Source: Phymorhynchus buccinoides (taxonomy: Eukaryota > Mollusca > Gastropoda > Neogastropoda > Raphitomidae). Taken from it: 64,000 nt of DNA. The position numbers and the translations under genes were made by a program. How positions within the stretch are numbered: position 1 is the stretch's first letter; the number at the start of each line of letters is the position of its first letter. Location: positions 26,670,143 to 26,734,142 of the forward strand of contig CM065712.1 in assembly GCA_017654935.2 (NCBI GenBank), given 5' to 3'. Shown here one piece after another: positions 1 to 10,312 of the stretch. The notes under the pieces were generated by a model. The model saw only the letters and a program-made list of their open reading frames with translations, made no database searches and was not told the origin of the DNA.

Positions 1-31
<31 letters not shown>

Positions 32-217
32 CCACTCGCTCTGACTTCAACATACCCCCGGTCTTAAAGAACTGGAAGTACAACAAATGAGGAAAGAACC
101 TCCCCGATAACGCTCCATAGGGCCAGCCACACTGCATACGATTTGACCCCACTACGATCCGATTGTGACGATATTCTATGAGTCATGATTCGCGTGAAAC
201 ACTTCCGACTACAAACA

Positions 218-810
218 AGCGCGAAATCGCAATAGTTTGTGGCACGCGGTCTATTTTTACCACTCCAATCATGAGTCACCTCCCCTGGCTTTTCAATCAT
301 TTTAATCTGTAAACCAGAATGTTATCTCTGCACCATTTCGTCACTTTTTATATCTTTTGGAAAACATTTAAAACTATGTATCCTACTTATACTCATCAAA
401 AGAAGCACCGCATACTCGTCGTGTCTGTTGTAGTGTCTGTATTACGTATGTTTATTATTTTGTACGCTTTTAAAATACATCATGTTAAAGAGCGGCCTTA
501 ATTGAAGTGCAGCCTCGATTTGAAGTATCGTTAAGCATAAGCTTGTATTAATAAAAAAAATCGTGACTTTACTGGTTTCGTACTGCCTCCGGGCATTGCC
601 TCCAGTATTGTTCCCACCATATTTGTATTTACAAATGTCCCATATGTGTCTGTTTCAGACCGAGAGGACGTAAAACTCCATTTTCGCTCGCTCGATTTGA
701 AGTGCGACAATTTTGTCAAAATGTGCGACAATTTTGGACCGACAGACCGACCGACCGACCGACCGACCGACAAAGTGAGTTATAGGTTTGTGGCTTGAGC
801 CACAAACAAA
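218..810. repeat. Dispersed repeat ending in GTTTGTGGCTTGAGCCACAA hairpin
   Basis: GCGCGAAATCGCAATAGTTT to a (GACC)n tract and the terminal hairpin. A piece of another repeat is inserted at 541-690. Copies at 29685-30095 and 51360-51775. A terminal hairpin after a microsatellite recalls Helitron-type ends; unproven. Confidence 0.6.
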
Positions 811-1429
811 AACTACACAAGATAACTCAATTTGGTGTTCTGTGTATTAACAAGGGATCTTTGCTCCATCACAACAAAATGAAATCTCAAGTTATGCCAA
901 AATTCCATTATGTCTGTTTTTCCCCATGCACTGTCACGTTTGATAAATTTTAAAACCCCCCAAAAAACCCAGATATTTCATTCGTGTACAAATATTACAA
1001 ATATTATAGTGAACAGAACTAGCAGACCGTCCATCAGGGTCTCTGACCGATTGGACGCTAGTCTCATCACCATCCTAACTAGCAGGGTTTGGTCAGATTT
1101 ATTTAGACAGTAGAAGTTCACGTCAACCATGCTTCACAAAATGTCAAAATCGGATCGTGGTGAATCGAACCGTGTGCAGTGTAGCGAGCCCTTGTCTGGT
1201 CGACTTATCTCATGCGAGAGGTATACAGTATATATACAGTAGTAGGGAATGCAGGAAATGTTGAACTGGCTTATTGTGTGCTACAGCGGAACCAGTCATG
1301 GCTGAGAGAAGAGTAGATCCTAACTATACACATCCCGAGAGCAGCGAACCAGTCCCTTATAAGACACCCTCCCCCCCCCCCTCCCCCCCCCTCCCCCCCC
1401 CCCCCCCACACACATCCCCATTATAAGAG
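811..1429. other. No gene seen
   Basis: AT-rich sequence without a convincing frame. A C-rich run is at 1366-1408. Confidence 0.5.
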
Positions 1430-1492
1430 GGATAGAGAGAGAGAGAGACTCAGAGAGAGAGAGGGAGAGAGAGAGAGAGAGAGAGAGAGACA

Positions 1493-1528
<36 letters not shown>

Positions 1529-1579
1529 AGAGAGAGAGAGAGAGAGAGAGAGAGTGAGAGAGAGAGAGGGGAGAGAGAG

Positions 1580-1635
<56 letters not shown>

Positions 1636-1636
1636 C
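1430..1636. repeat. (GA)n microsatellite
   Basis: About 200 bases of GA with rare C and G interruptions, next to the LINE 3' end. Confidence 0.95.
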
Positions 1637-1894
1637 AGACACTTTGACACTTTGACTGTTTAATGTCATTAACAAAATGTTTTTATGACATGGGGGGAAG
1701 CATCATTTTCACAGTAAAGAACAAATTTTAACTAAATATAAACTAATAAGGAAAAATAACTAAAAGTGAGAAATATGAAAAGTAACTTTTCAATACATTT
1801 TATGCAAATCCTTACTATTGTAAACATTTTCTCATATTAATTTCCAGATTCGCTCTCATTCACTCTTTCTTTACAAATTACACCCACACATTCA

Positions 1895-1963
<69 letters not shown>

Positions 1964-2046
1964 TCACTCACTTTCACACACACATACACCCTTACTCTGG
2001 CCATCCAAAGTCACTGACAACATCTTCAACTACTAAACAATAATTC

Positions 2047-5000
2047 TTATCCTTCTGTAAGTACTTTCTTTGATCTAACTTTCCAAGCTTCTGATATAAA
2101 TTTAGCAATGGAATTTAAGACAACTTCATCATCCGATGCAAGCAAAGCAATTAAATCTTTTTCAACAATTTTTTTCTCAAAAACTGTACATCTGTTTCTA
2201 ATAGTATCAAAAGCTTTACATTCAAAAACAAAATGAACCTCATTATCAATTATAGCATTACACATTGGACAAGGGGCATCAGTGGATGTGCCCGGTTGAA
2301 ACCACTTTTTGTTTGCATTAAATCCAAAAGTCCGCAATCGAAAGCGGGCCAAATTACTACGGTGCCATTTGTTTGTTATAATACATATAAATTTTTCTAC
2401 TTGAAGGATACTTTTGAAGGAAAAAAACCAGTTATATTTCTCACCGTTTTCCAAATCAGAGTGCCAATTTTGTTTGAAATTATCAATCAATCTTGTTTTA
2501 AACTCAGCAATAAAATAACTCCCTTGACCTACACTCTGACACATCCATACTATCCCAAAGCCATTTTCTGTCAAAACCTTTTTAACCCATGATGCCCAGT
2601 TTTCATGTCCATGCTCCATTTGAATCAACATCATGTCATAAGCTTGTCGACATATTCTAGTTTGTGGTAGATTAAGTAATTTCAACCAATACTTTACACA
2701 TTTTGAAAAGGTTTTAATGTACAAAGGATATCTCCCCGTTTCACCATATGTTAATTTATTTGAAGCGTGTATTGGCACATTAAGAAAACGCTTTATGGCA
2801 TAAGTGTGTATTCTTTCCATTTGTTTATTATTATTTAGTCCCCAAATTTCTGCACCGTATGTAAGAAGTGGTTCAATTTGTGCATCAAACATTTTAAAGA
2901 AGACTTTGTAGTCAATGCAATTCAGTTTCCTAAGGGTCTTGAGTATTTGTATAACACCTTTCTTACCTTTGCGACAAATTTCATTCCAAGATGAATTAAG
3001 ACTTAATCTAGTTGTAAATAACAGTCCGAGATATTTGTATGAATTTATAACTTTTACTTCAGTATCCCCATAAAACCATTTTTCCCAAAAAGACAAATGA
3101 CCTCCCATACGAAAAACCATAACATTTGTTTTTTGAAGGTTAACTGTAAGGCCCAAACGATTCGCTTCTTCTCTGAGGACATTTAATTGGTTTTGCAATC
3201 CAGAAATTGTATCAGACAAAAGAATGACATCGTCCGCAAAAAGCAATAAAAAGATTTCAACTACATTAGAAATCATTTGAATACCATGCTTACCTTTTTT
3301 TGTTAATTCAATTGCTAATTCATTTACAAACAAGGAAAACATAGTCGGGCTCAGTAAACAACCTTGTTTAACGCCACGTGGGCAAGGAAAAAAATCAGTA
3401 TAAGCATTCTTGTTGCGTACACAAGCCAAAACAGTTTCATACACACCATGAATTGCTTTATAAAGTTTACCATTCACTCCCGATTTTCGTAAAACATTCC
3501 ACAACATATTACGATTCACCGAGTCAAACGCTTTCTGAAAGTCTACGAAAGCCACATACAATTTCTTATTCTTCAGTAAATATTTTTGAATTAAAGAAAA
3601 TAATGTAAAAATATGATCTGTTGTACTATATTTAGCTCTAAAACCTGCTTGTTGTTCAATTATTTTTTCTTCTTTATCAGCCCATGCTGTTAATCTTTTA
3701 TTAAGTATATGTGTATAGATTTTACTAATAATACTTGTCAAAGCTATGCCGCGATAGTTGTCCGGATTATTTATGTCACCTTTTTTGTGCAGAGGTATTA
3801 TTATAGATTTTGCCCATTGCAGGGGAAATAATCCTTTATCAAAGAGTCTGTTAAAAAGAACAACAAGAAAATCTATTACATCAGAATTTGCACATTTTAA
3901 CATTTCTGCAATAATTTTATCTGTTCCAGCGCTTTTATTACATTTAAGTTTCTTGATGCCTGCTATCACTTCTTCTTTAGAAATACAATCATTAAATAAA
4001 GGTTCGCTGTCATCATCAGGGTTATCATCATCAACATAAATTTCATTGTCTTCTGAGCTTTGTACAGAGGCATCGTTGAAAACACTACAGAAATGATCGT
4101 GCCACTGCTGAAGAGAAATTTCGTTATAGACAAAGCTTCTTCTATTAACACTGCGGATAACTGCCCAAAAAGACTTTGAGTCATTCATTGATTCATTTAA
4201 TTTTGTTAACCTTATTTCATTAAATTCATTTTCTTTCTTTTGTCGAAGCAACACATATTCTTTTCGTTCTTTAACATAAGCCTCTCGTTTCTGCTTTTTA
4301 TTATCTTTGTTTTTACACCTTTGAACTCTTTTCAACAATCTCTTCACCTCTTTTTTCTTTAAATCACATTCCTTATCGAACCAATCGCTGCATGTTTTAA
4401 GTCTCTTACCAACAGTCCTAACCATGCATGCAGCAGCCCCATACAAAGCATTTACAAATGTATCCACACACAGGTTTACATCAACCTTCATCAATTCATA
4501 TGCATCGTTCAGACATTCATGAAACTCACTGCTCTCTAACTCATTCTGGTAAGTTTGCATATAATCATCAGACCAAATAATTTTTTCTTCACATTGTTGA
4601 GTGTCTTCACAATCATCAACAAAAACATAATTTCTCCATTTTAACTCAACTGGTAAATGCCATGAATTCAGTTTATCACCCACTTGTAGATGACAATTGT
4701 TAATTAATTCTTGAGATATCAAAAAATAATCCACAACGCTACAGCCTTGTGGGGAAACAAAAGTATAATTGCCTTCTTTATCGCCTTCACAGCTCCCATT
4801 TAGTATAGCGACATCAAAAAGAAAACAAAAATCCAAAAGAGATTTTCCAAAATTATTTTTCACATCATCTTTAGAGTTACGGGAACTATAAACATAATTA
4901 GTATCACACCAGTCGTCCTGATCATCGAGAGAGAAATTAACTAAATCTTCATCTTCATTCTGCTCATTGGCCGTTCTGGCATTTAAATCTCCACAAACTA

Positions 5001-5457
5001 ACAAATAAACATCATCTTTTTCAACATGGTGGAGCAAGTTTTCTTCTAATATCAAGATACCATCTTTTACATCCAAATCATTATAAATCGGGCCTCCTTC
5101 AGGTACTACATAACATGCAACCAAGATCAAATCTTTCTCCAAACCAAAAACATCTTTGTTTATTCTAACTGAAATCATATTATTAGAACTCAATTTTATC
5201 TCTTTAATTTTATTTTCTAAACTCTTCTTTGCTAACAGTAATACGCCACCAGACACTCTACCAAAATGTGAAAGTTTTTTACCTGGAGCATGAAATTTAA
5301 TGTAATCAGGAAAAACATTTGAAAAATCAAACGACAAATCAGTGAAAGTTTCTGTCAGGCAAATAAAATCGAAAGATGACACATAATTCAAAAATGAAAC
5401 ATCCCTGAGCTTGGGGTATAAATTTTCAACATTATAATTCAAAAAAGAGAATTTCAA
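2047..5457 (-). CDS. LINE ORF2: endonuclease-reverse transcriptase
   Basis: About 1136 codons open to the stop. The apurinic-type endonuclease (residues 1-270) shows N in LNYNVENL, E36 in LTET, GDLNAR at 156-161, VVDYFLIS at 241-248 and SWHLPV at 265-270, where SDHxP is usual. The reverse transcriptase (about 505-770) has NYRGIALTS, AFVDFQKAFD, GVKQGCLLSP and the catalytic FADD at 740-743. A C-x2-C-x8-H-x4-C finger follows at about 1063-1080 (CPMC...HFVFEC). No ATG precedes the endonuclease; the first Met is near residue 94, and the listed start is a TTG. The frame continues upstream to the ORF1 stop. The protein nicks target DNA and reverse-transcribes the element RNA in the nucleus. Confidence 0.9.
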   Translation of the reverse strand: MKFSFLNYNVENLYPKLRDVSFLNYVSSFDFICLTETFTDLSFDFSNVFPDYIKFHAPGKKLSHFGRVSGGVLLLAKKSLENKIKEIKLSSNNMISVRINKDVFGLEKDLILVACYVVPEGGPIYNDLDVKDGILILEENLLHHVEKDDVYLLVCGDLNARTANEQNEDEDLVNFSLDDQDDWCDTNYVYSSRNSKDDVKNNFGKSLLDFCFLFDVAILNGSCEGDKEGNYTFVSPQGCSVVDYFLISQELINNCHLQVGDKLNSWHLPVELKWRNYVFVDDCEDTQQCEEKIIWSDDYMQTYQNELESSEFHECLNDAYELMKVDVNLCVDTFVNALYGAAACMVRTVGKRLKTCSDWFDKECDLKKKEVKRLLKRVQRCKNKDNKKQKREAYVKERKEYVLLRQKKENEFNEIRLTKLNESMNDSKSFWAVIRSVNRRSFVYNEISLQQWHDHFCSVFNDASVQSSEDNEIYVDDDNPDDDSEPLFNDCISKEEVIAGIKKLKCNKSAGTDKIIAEMLKCANSDVIDFLVVLFNRLFDKGLFPLQWAKSIIIPLHKKGDINNPDNYRGIALTSIISKIYTHILNKRLTAWADKEEKIIEQQAGFRAKYSTTDHIFTLFSLIQKYLLKNKKLYVAFVDFQKAFDSVNRNMLWNVLRKSGVNGKLYKAIHGVYETVLACVRNKNAYTDFFPCPRGVKQGCLLSPTMFSLFVNELAIELTKKGKHGIQMISNVVEIFLLLFADDVILLSDTISGLQNQLNVLREEANRLGLTVNLQKTNVMVFRMGGHLSFWEKWFYGDTEVKVINSYKYLGLLFTTRLSLNSSWNEICRKGKKGVIQILKTLRKLNCIDYKVFFKMFDAQIEPLLTYGAEIWGLNNNKQMERIHTYAIKRFLNVPIHASNKLTYGETGRYPLYIKTFSKCVKYWLKLLNLPQTRICRQAYDMMLIQMEHGHENWASWVKKVLTENGFGIVWMCQSVGQGSYFIAEFKTRLIDNFKQNWHSDLENGEKYNWFFSFKSILQVEKFICIITNKWHRSNLARFRLRTFGFNANKKWFQPGTSTDAPCPMCNAIIDNEVHFVFECKAFDTIRNRCTVFEKKIVEKDLIALLASDDEVVLNSIAKFISEAWKVRSKKVLTEG

Positions 5458-5475
5458 TGGATGACCAAATCTATC

Positions 5476-6504
5476 CTATTTGTTTCGTGACCGCGTACTT
5501 CTATCACTCCCACCACCCCCACCCCTTCCCTTTCCGCGCTCAGAGTTGCTCGTCGCCCTGCTGCTTTGACCCATGAAATCTCGAATCTCCGACTGGCTGC
5601 TCCTTGATCCGCTACGTGAGACACGCTGCCTCACATCATGGCGAGGGGAACCCCCCGCCCCCTTCGCCGCTGGTCGACTCTGCCCGTCACCTGTGGAGGG
5701 AGCACCCTCCTCACCACCAGCATCGTCACGCTGCTTCACCTCATGGCAAGGGGAACCCCCCTCCCCCTCCGCCGCTGGTCGACTCTGCCCGTCACCTGTG
5801 GAGGGAGCACCCTCCTCACCACCGGCATCGTCACTCCCGCCGCTGCTCTGCTCACCAGTCACACCAGACTGCGAGGGTGAAGCACCCCCACTCCCGTCCC
5901 GCTGTGGACCATCACGTTCAACAAGGGCACTGCTCACAGGAGAAGGGGAACACCTTGTCGTAACACCACCTCTCTTGTCACTGCCAGATATATCGTCACC
6001 TGAAATAACACAGTCATCCCCACCCTCACTTCTGCCACACAATGATTTGTTAGCTGACACTTCACACCGTTTCTTGTTTTCATCTAGCCCTGCTACTATC
6101 ACTTTAGTGTGTGAATGACTGTCTGTTACATCTTTGTTTCTTTGGGAGGAGGCATAGGTATTTTCTTTTCCTCCATTTGCCACAACTTCTGAGTATAGTC
6201 TTGGATCAGGTAGCTGAGGACCGACAACAAGTTGACCTTTTTGAAAGTAGGCTCTCTTACCCTCTCGTCTGGCACTGGCAACAATCTGTGCCTGCGCTCT
6301 CGTCATGTCATTTGCCACCCTAACCCCTTTTTCTCTGAGCTTTTCTCTTGTGACTTTATTAGTGATAATAGACATTTTATCTTTCCATCTGTTGAATTTT
6401 ACTATCATAGGTCTAGGTTGATCCCCTTGCGCCCGTCCTATCCTATGTGCACGTTCAATGCCGTCAGTCGTCCAGTTTTTGTGTCCGTCAATGCTGTTAA
6501 GCAC
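5476..6504 (-). CDS. LINE ORF1, C-terminal part
   Basis: Contains ERAHRIGRAQGDQPRPMIVK and a following basic stretch, the signature of the RRM/C-terminal domain of L1-type ORF1 proteins that bind element RNA. Similarity extends upstream to about 6590 (RRDNLRFFGIP) in this frame. The C-terminus is Gly/Ser/Glu-rich with two copies of a roughly 35-residue repeat (DDAGGEEGAPSTGDGQSRPA). It ends in TAG at 5476-5478, in the same frame as ORF2. Confidence 0.8.
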   Translation of the reverse strand: MLNSIDGHKNWTTDGIERAHRIGRAQGDQPRPMIVKFNRWKDKMSIITNKVTREKLREKGVRVANDMTRAQAQIVASARREGKRAYFQKGQLVVGPQLPDPRLYSEVVANGGKENTYASSQRNKDVTDSHSHTKVIVAGLDENKKRCEVSANKSLCGRSEGGDDCVISGDDISGSDKRGGVTTRCSPSPVSSALVERDGPQRDGSGGASPSQSGVTGEQSSGGSDDAGGEEGAPSTGDGQSRPAAEGEGGSPCHEVKQRDDAGGEEGAPSTGDGQSRPAAKGAGGSPRHDVRQRVSRSGSRSSQSEIRDFMGQSSRATSNSERGKGRGGGGGSDRSTRSRNK

Positions 6505-6550
6505 ACTGACTACAGTTTCGGCGCATGATTCAAATGTCTCCCTTTTTCCC

Positions 6551-7348
6551 TCATGAGGAATTCCAAAGAATCTTAGATTGTCTCTTCGAGAAAAACCTGT
6601 CAGTATCTGCCTTTAGCTTTTCCAGTTCTTGCTTCACATCTTTCATATTTTCATAGAACTGTTCCATTTGTCCCTTTCTCACATCAGATGCAGTGTACAG
6701 ATATTGTATGTCTGTTGTCATGTCTGTCACTGTTTCTGTCAAGTGTCTTTGGTCTGTCTCAAGTCTGTCACATCTTTTGTTGATCTCTCCACACTGTTGT
6801 TTTACTTGGCTTAGTTCAGTTTTGATTGTATCTAGATCAGTTCTAATCACCTCTGTTTGTAGTTGAAATTGCTCTTGCAATGGTTTTTTCAGTGGGTCAA
6901 TGAGCTGTGTTTTCATTGTGTCAATGAGGTTGGCTTGATCTGTCATTGTGTTTGGTATTTTGGCAGCATCCTCTTTTGTGTTTTGTGTGTGTGTGTTACT
7001 GTTAGTGTCAGTGTCAGTGTCATAAGATGGTCCAGGATTAAATTCCACATCTGAGCTTAAAAGCAGCTTCCTCAACAAGTACACAGCCTGTACAACACAG
7101 CAAGCCGAGATAGGAAGGGCAAAACGTGTAGCTGACTGACACCCAGGGGCATGGGGAGACAACACATCGTCAAGACACGAAACAGTTCCTTTCATAACAA
7201 CAATCTCTTCAAACCCAACATTGTTCATCAACTGGCTTGCATTGAAACAAAAACTACCAACCAAACCCACAACCAGCCAGCACAAAGCGAAAAAGACAAC
7301 AACATCGACCCACGACGCCTGTGTTTTGGTTTGTGCAGCAAAGCTCAC
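6551..7348 (-). CDS. LINE ORF1, N-terminal part with 2A peptide and coiled coil
   Basis: Residues 12-35 are strongly hydrophobic (VVVFFALCWLVVGLVGSF). Residues 95-107 read LLLSSDVEFNPGP, a canonical 2A motif (D-V-E-x-N-P-G-P), which makes the ribosome skip the last Gly-Pro bond. A long heptad-rich coiled coil (about 130-255) follows. The frame is lost near 6590 by one extra T in a run of five relative to the downstream frame. The listed start is GTG; the first in-frame ATG is residue 41, and a stop lies a few codons upstream at about 7378, so the true start is uncertain. Confidence 0.78.
   Translation of the reverse strand: MSFAAQTKTQASWVDVVVFFALCWLVVGLVGSFCFNASQLMNNVGFEEIVVMKGTVSCLDDVLSPHAPGCQSATRFALPISACCVVQAVYLLRKLLLSSDVEFNPGPSYDTDTDTNSNTHTQNTKEDAAKIPNTMTDQANLIDTMKTQLIDPLKKPLQEQFQLQTEVIRTDLDTIKTELSQVKQQCGEINKRCDRLETDQRHLTETVTDMTTDIQYLYTASDVRKGQMEQFYENMKDVKQELEKLKADTDRFFSKRQSKILWNSS
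7028..7051 (-). other. 2A ribosome-skipping motif in LINE ORF1
   Basis: Codons for DVEFNPGP. The upstream context LLRKLLLSS matches the leucine-rich stretch usual before 2A motifs. 2A sequences are known near the N-terminus of ORF1 in CR1/L2-like LINEs of sea urchins, lancelets and molluscs. Confidence 0.85.
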
Positions 7349-7599
7349 CCGAGAACGAAAGCTCGCCTTAACCTTTCACCTCGCACACAGCCTTCCGTGA
7401 AATATGCCGACGACAGCCCTCCAGGTCATTAAATCAACCATGTTTTCGAGTACTTACAGTCTTTGCTCATTTACTGACATAGTGCACCGAGAAATAGTCC
7501 ACAACAATCCCCATTGACAGCAAACAAGACAAAATAATCGGCACCACTTGAAAAGACCTTCCTTCTCGCGCCATTACCCAGCATGCCCCCCCGAGAGAG

Positions 7600-7612
7600 T
7601 GACAGAGAGAGG

Positions 7613-7664
<52 letters not shown>

Positions 7665-7665
7665 A

Positions 7666-7753
<88 letters not shown>

Positions 7754-7796
7754 GAGAGAGAGAGACAGAGAGACAGACAGAGAGACAGACAGAGAA
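7600..7796. repeat. (GA)n microsatellite
   Basis: GA repeats ending in GACA/GACAG variants. The 7441-7600 flank has no recognisable gene. Confidence 0.95.
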
Positions 7797-7821
7797 CACT
7801 ACTTTTTTTCTTTTCTTTTTT

Positions 7822-7932
7822 AAATTCGGGACTTTCCTGGTGTTGCACTGCCTCCGGGCATTGCCTCCAGGATCGTTCCCACCTTCTGTATATTATCTAC
7901 TAATGTCCCAGACTGCAGGACGTTAAGCAGAA
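7822..7932. repeat. Dispersed repeat (GCCTCCGGGCATTGCCTCCA)
   Basis: Short repeat shared with 541-690, 8993-9060, 9244-9395, 9447-9520, 30242-30370 and 51073-51212, usually followed by an A/T-rich tail. SINE-like but without visible Pol III boxes. Confidence 0.55.
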
Positions 7933-8247
7933 CTTCATCAAGACCTACTTCTCTCAGATCTGCAGACATTGCCCTTCTTTGTAAGTATTAAAAAAACCCA
8001 CTTTTACTCCAAGGGCTTTTATCACTGGTTGACGTTAGCCTGTAGACAGGGCCAATAGTAAATGAGAGCTGTGCTATAAATGATTCTCTTCACTATTGGC
8101 CGGAATATTATGCGACAGCTTAGTCTTTCGTGGAAGACTATGACCAAAGATACTGTATTGCTGGTACCCACGTGTCGTCATATCCGGCCACAAGGAGCGC
8201 CATATTATGGGAGACCGCCATCTTAGTCCTTACCTTTTTTTTGAAAA

Positions 8248-8340
8248 ATGCCAGATCGATGCTGCGTATTTGGCTGTTCCAATTCGAAACTTAATCTAAA
8301 CTGTATTTATAACATCTGGATGTTTTCTTTACACATTTAG
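8248..8340 (+). pseudogene. THAP-domain-like start, 31 codons
   Basis: MPDRCCVFGCSNSKLNLNCI then stop. M-P-x-x-C-C-V-x-G-C-S-N is the usual opening of THAP zinc fingers, found in host genes and in P-element-like transposases. CGCCATCTTAGTCC at 8213 is inverted at 8588, so this may be an internally deleted transposon hit by the palindromic MITE. Confidence 0.4.
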
Positions 8341-8371
8341 ATAACATTTTCACTTTGTTTACACACAAATA

Positions 8372-8588
8372 GGGGAAGACGGGGTAAAAAGCGCATGGGC
8401 GGGTAAGAAGCCCACCCCAATTATTTCATGAAATAAAGAAAATGTCAGTCAAATTTGCCCATGAGACGAATGCTAGACATTAACGCTCGTCTCATGGGCA
8501 AAATGAGACTGAAATTTGCTTCATTTCATGAGATAATTGGGGTGGGCTTCTTACCCGCCCATGCGCTTTTTACCCCGTCTTCCCCTAA
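8372..8588. mobile_element. Palindromic MITE, TA-flanked, 217 bp
   Basis: GGGGAAGACGGGGTAAAAAG ... CTTTTTACCCCGTCTTCCCC; arms of about 90 bp around a short centre (GAATGCTAGACATTAACG). TA on both sides. Confidence 0.85.
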
Positions 8589-9060
8589 GGACTAAGATGG
8601 CGACACTTCCGTTGGAATGGTCGAGATGCGCACGCAGGTGGGTTGGAGCCATAGGGGAAATAATCACATGGGGCAAGTAAATACAGCATGTCTTTGCTAT
8701 GACTCTCTAGGGGGGGGGGGGGGGGGGGCATTTGCACCGGCTCTAGTTCTGCAGCCAATGGGATTGGTTGGCCTTTGGGGACCTTCCCCAACCGCCAGCT
8801 GTCCTCCAATCCTGTTGTCTGGGAGAGTGGGGATGTACCTTGAGCAAGACTTCTCCGCTATATAAAAAAAAAAAGTTTTTAACCCAGCCCACCAGAATAG
8901 CAACTGCCCCCTTCTGCTATTTTGGCAGTCATTGTCGGAAACGACAGACAGGCAACAAGTATTACAATTACCTCCCTTATACAACTCCCTCGACGAAAAT
9001 GGTGTTTTACGTCCTCTTGGTCTGAATCAGACACATATGGGACATTTGTAAATACAAATA

Positions 9061-9243
9061 GGGGAAGACGGGGTAAAAAGCGCATGGGCGGGTAAGAAGC
9101 CCACCCCAATTATCTCATGAAATAAAGAAAATGTCAGTCAAATTTGCCCATGAGACGAATGCTAGACATTAACGCTCGTCTCATGGGCAAAATGAGACTG
9201 AAATTTGCTTCATTTCATGAGATAATTGGGGTGGGCTTCTTAC
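9061..9243. mobile_element. Palindromic MITE, truncated second copy
   Basis: Same as 8372-8588 but ends at CTTCTTA. Host sequence of about 70 bases (CGACGAAAATGGTGTTTTAC) is present on both sides, at 8993-9060 and 9244-9310. Confidence 0.8.
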
Positions 9244-9545
9244 GACGAAAATGGTGTTTTACGTCCTCTTGGTCTGAATCAGACACATATGGGACATTTG
9301 TAAATACAAATATGGTGGGAACAATACTGGAGGCAATGCCCGGAGGCAGTACGAAACCAGTAAAGTCCCGATTTTTTTATTAATACAGATAGGTGTAGCG
9401 GTAACCACGCCTCGGTTGGGCTTCTTACCCGCCCATGCGCTTTTTTATACTGGAGGCAATGCCCGGAGGCAGTACGAAACCAGTAAAGTCCCGAATTTTT
9501 AAAATTAATACAGATAGCTGTAGCGGTGACCACGCCTCGGTTAAA
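9244..9545. repeat. Two tandem fragments of the CCTCCGGGCATTGCC repeat
   Basis: GGAGGCAATGCCCGGAGGCA occurs at 9329 and 9451, each followed by AATACAGATAG and GTAACCACGCCTCGG-like sequence. Confidence 0.6.
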
Positions 9546-10157
9546 CCTCATCGGCTATGGCACCGCCACAAGTAAGTCTATATACAACTCCCTCCCACCT
9601 AAGACCTCATGTTGAATGATTGTTGAAGGTCTTTTTGGGGAGGTTCGTCTGCACTTGCTTTTCTTGCAACACTAGTTTCTAGTGGTTGATATCACGTTAG
9701 CCCGGATGTAGTAAGAGCCAACAGTAACGTGACAGCCTACAATAAACGAGTTTCTCAGTACAATACTGGGACTTCGTGGCAAAGTTTAAAGACCCCCCAC
9801 GTCACGTGTCACATTCCCTCTTATGCTAGGAATCTTTCTTAATTTAAGACACGCTGACGCACCACGATCAAGTCCCTTGGTTTTTTTCTGGGATCTCTGA
9901 CCCACATACAAATATCCCCAACTTCAAATTGAGGCTGCTCTTTAAAATCATGTTTCGGTTTGAATTTTGGGGGCATTTATACGGGAGTCAAGCCTGGTCA
10001 AAACATGATTTATTTCCAGCTATAAGAGGGAAAACACGTGAAACCCGTGATTTTTAGTCGTGATCTGGTGGGTCTTTATGATTTCCTACCAGCTATAAGA
10101 GGGAAAACACGTGCAAACCCCATGATTTTGACACGTGACGTGGGGGGTGTTTTTAAA
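9546..10157. other. No gene seen
   Basis: Contains a 24-bp direct repeat (CAGCTATAAGAGGGAAAACA at 10017 and 10089). Nothing else recognised. Confidence 0.5.
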
Positions 10158-10312
10158 GGGCCAGCCACACGTCCACTAAAATCGCACACGACTGTACGAT
10201 GCGATTCGACCGCGTGGTCTCGAAGAACAAAATGTGATTCGCGCTTCGAGAGACCACGTGATCGAATCGTATCGTACAATCGTGCGATTTTAGCGGACGT
10301 GTGGCAGGACCT
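10158..10312. mobile_element. Palindromic MITE, ~70-bp arms
   Basis: GCCACACGTCCACTAAAATC ... GATTTTAGCGGACGTGTGGC. A related half may be present at 118-175. Confidence 0.75.

Larger units (their letters stand above)
1640..7440 (-). mobile_element. Nearly intact APE-type LINE (CR1/L2-like assemblage)
   Basis: ORF1 (7348-5476, one frameshift), ORF2 (5457-2047) and a 3' UTR with a TG microsatellite (1893-1970), ending near 1640 in two AAAGTGTC direct repeats next to (GA)n. Such short-repeat 3' ends, rather than poly(A), are usual in CR1-like LINEs. The 5' end is not defined. The clade is tentative: apurinic-type endonuclease, FADD reverse transcriptase, C-terminal CCHC and a 2A-bearing ORF1 fit the CR1/L2/Crack group. 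Confidence 0.85.

Noticed and set aside
1421..1675. Ser/Leu-rich and Arg/Glu-rich reading frames over GA/CT tracts (also 7467-7903, 13255-13850, 20316-20876, 59358-60054, 63394-63900)
   Set aside because: They are translations of dinucleotide repeats with no initiation context, domain or conservation.
5573..6118. Pro/Ser-rich frame of 181 codons on the + strand
   Set aside because: It is antisense to the repeated C-terminus of LINE ORF1.
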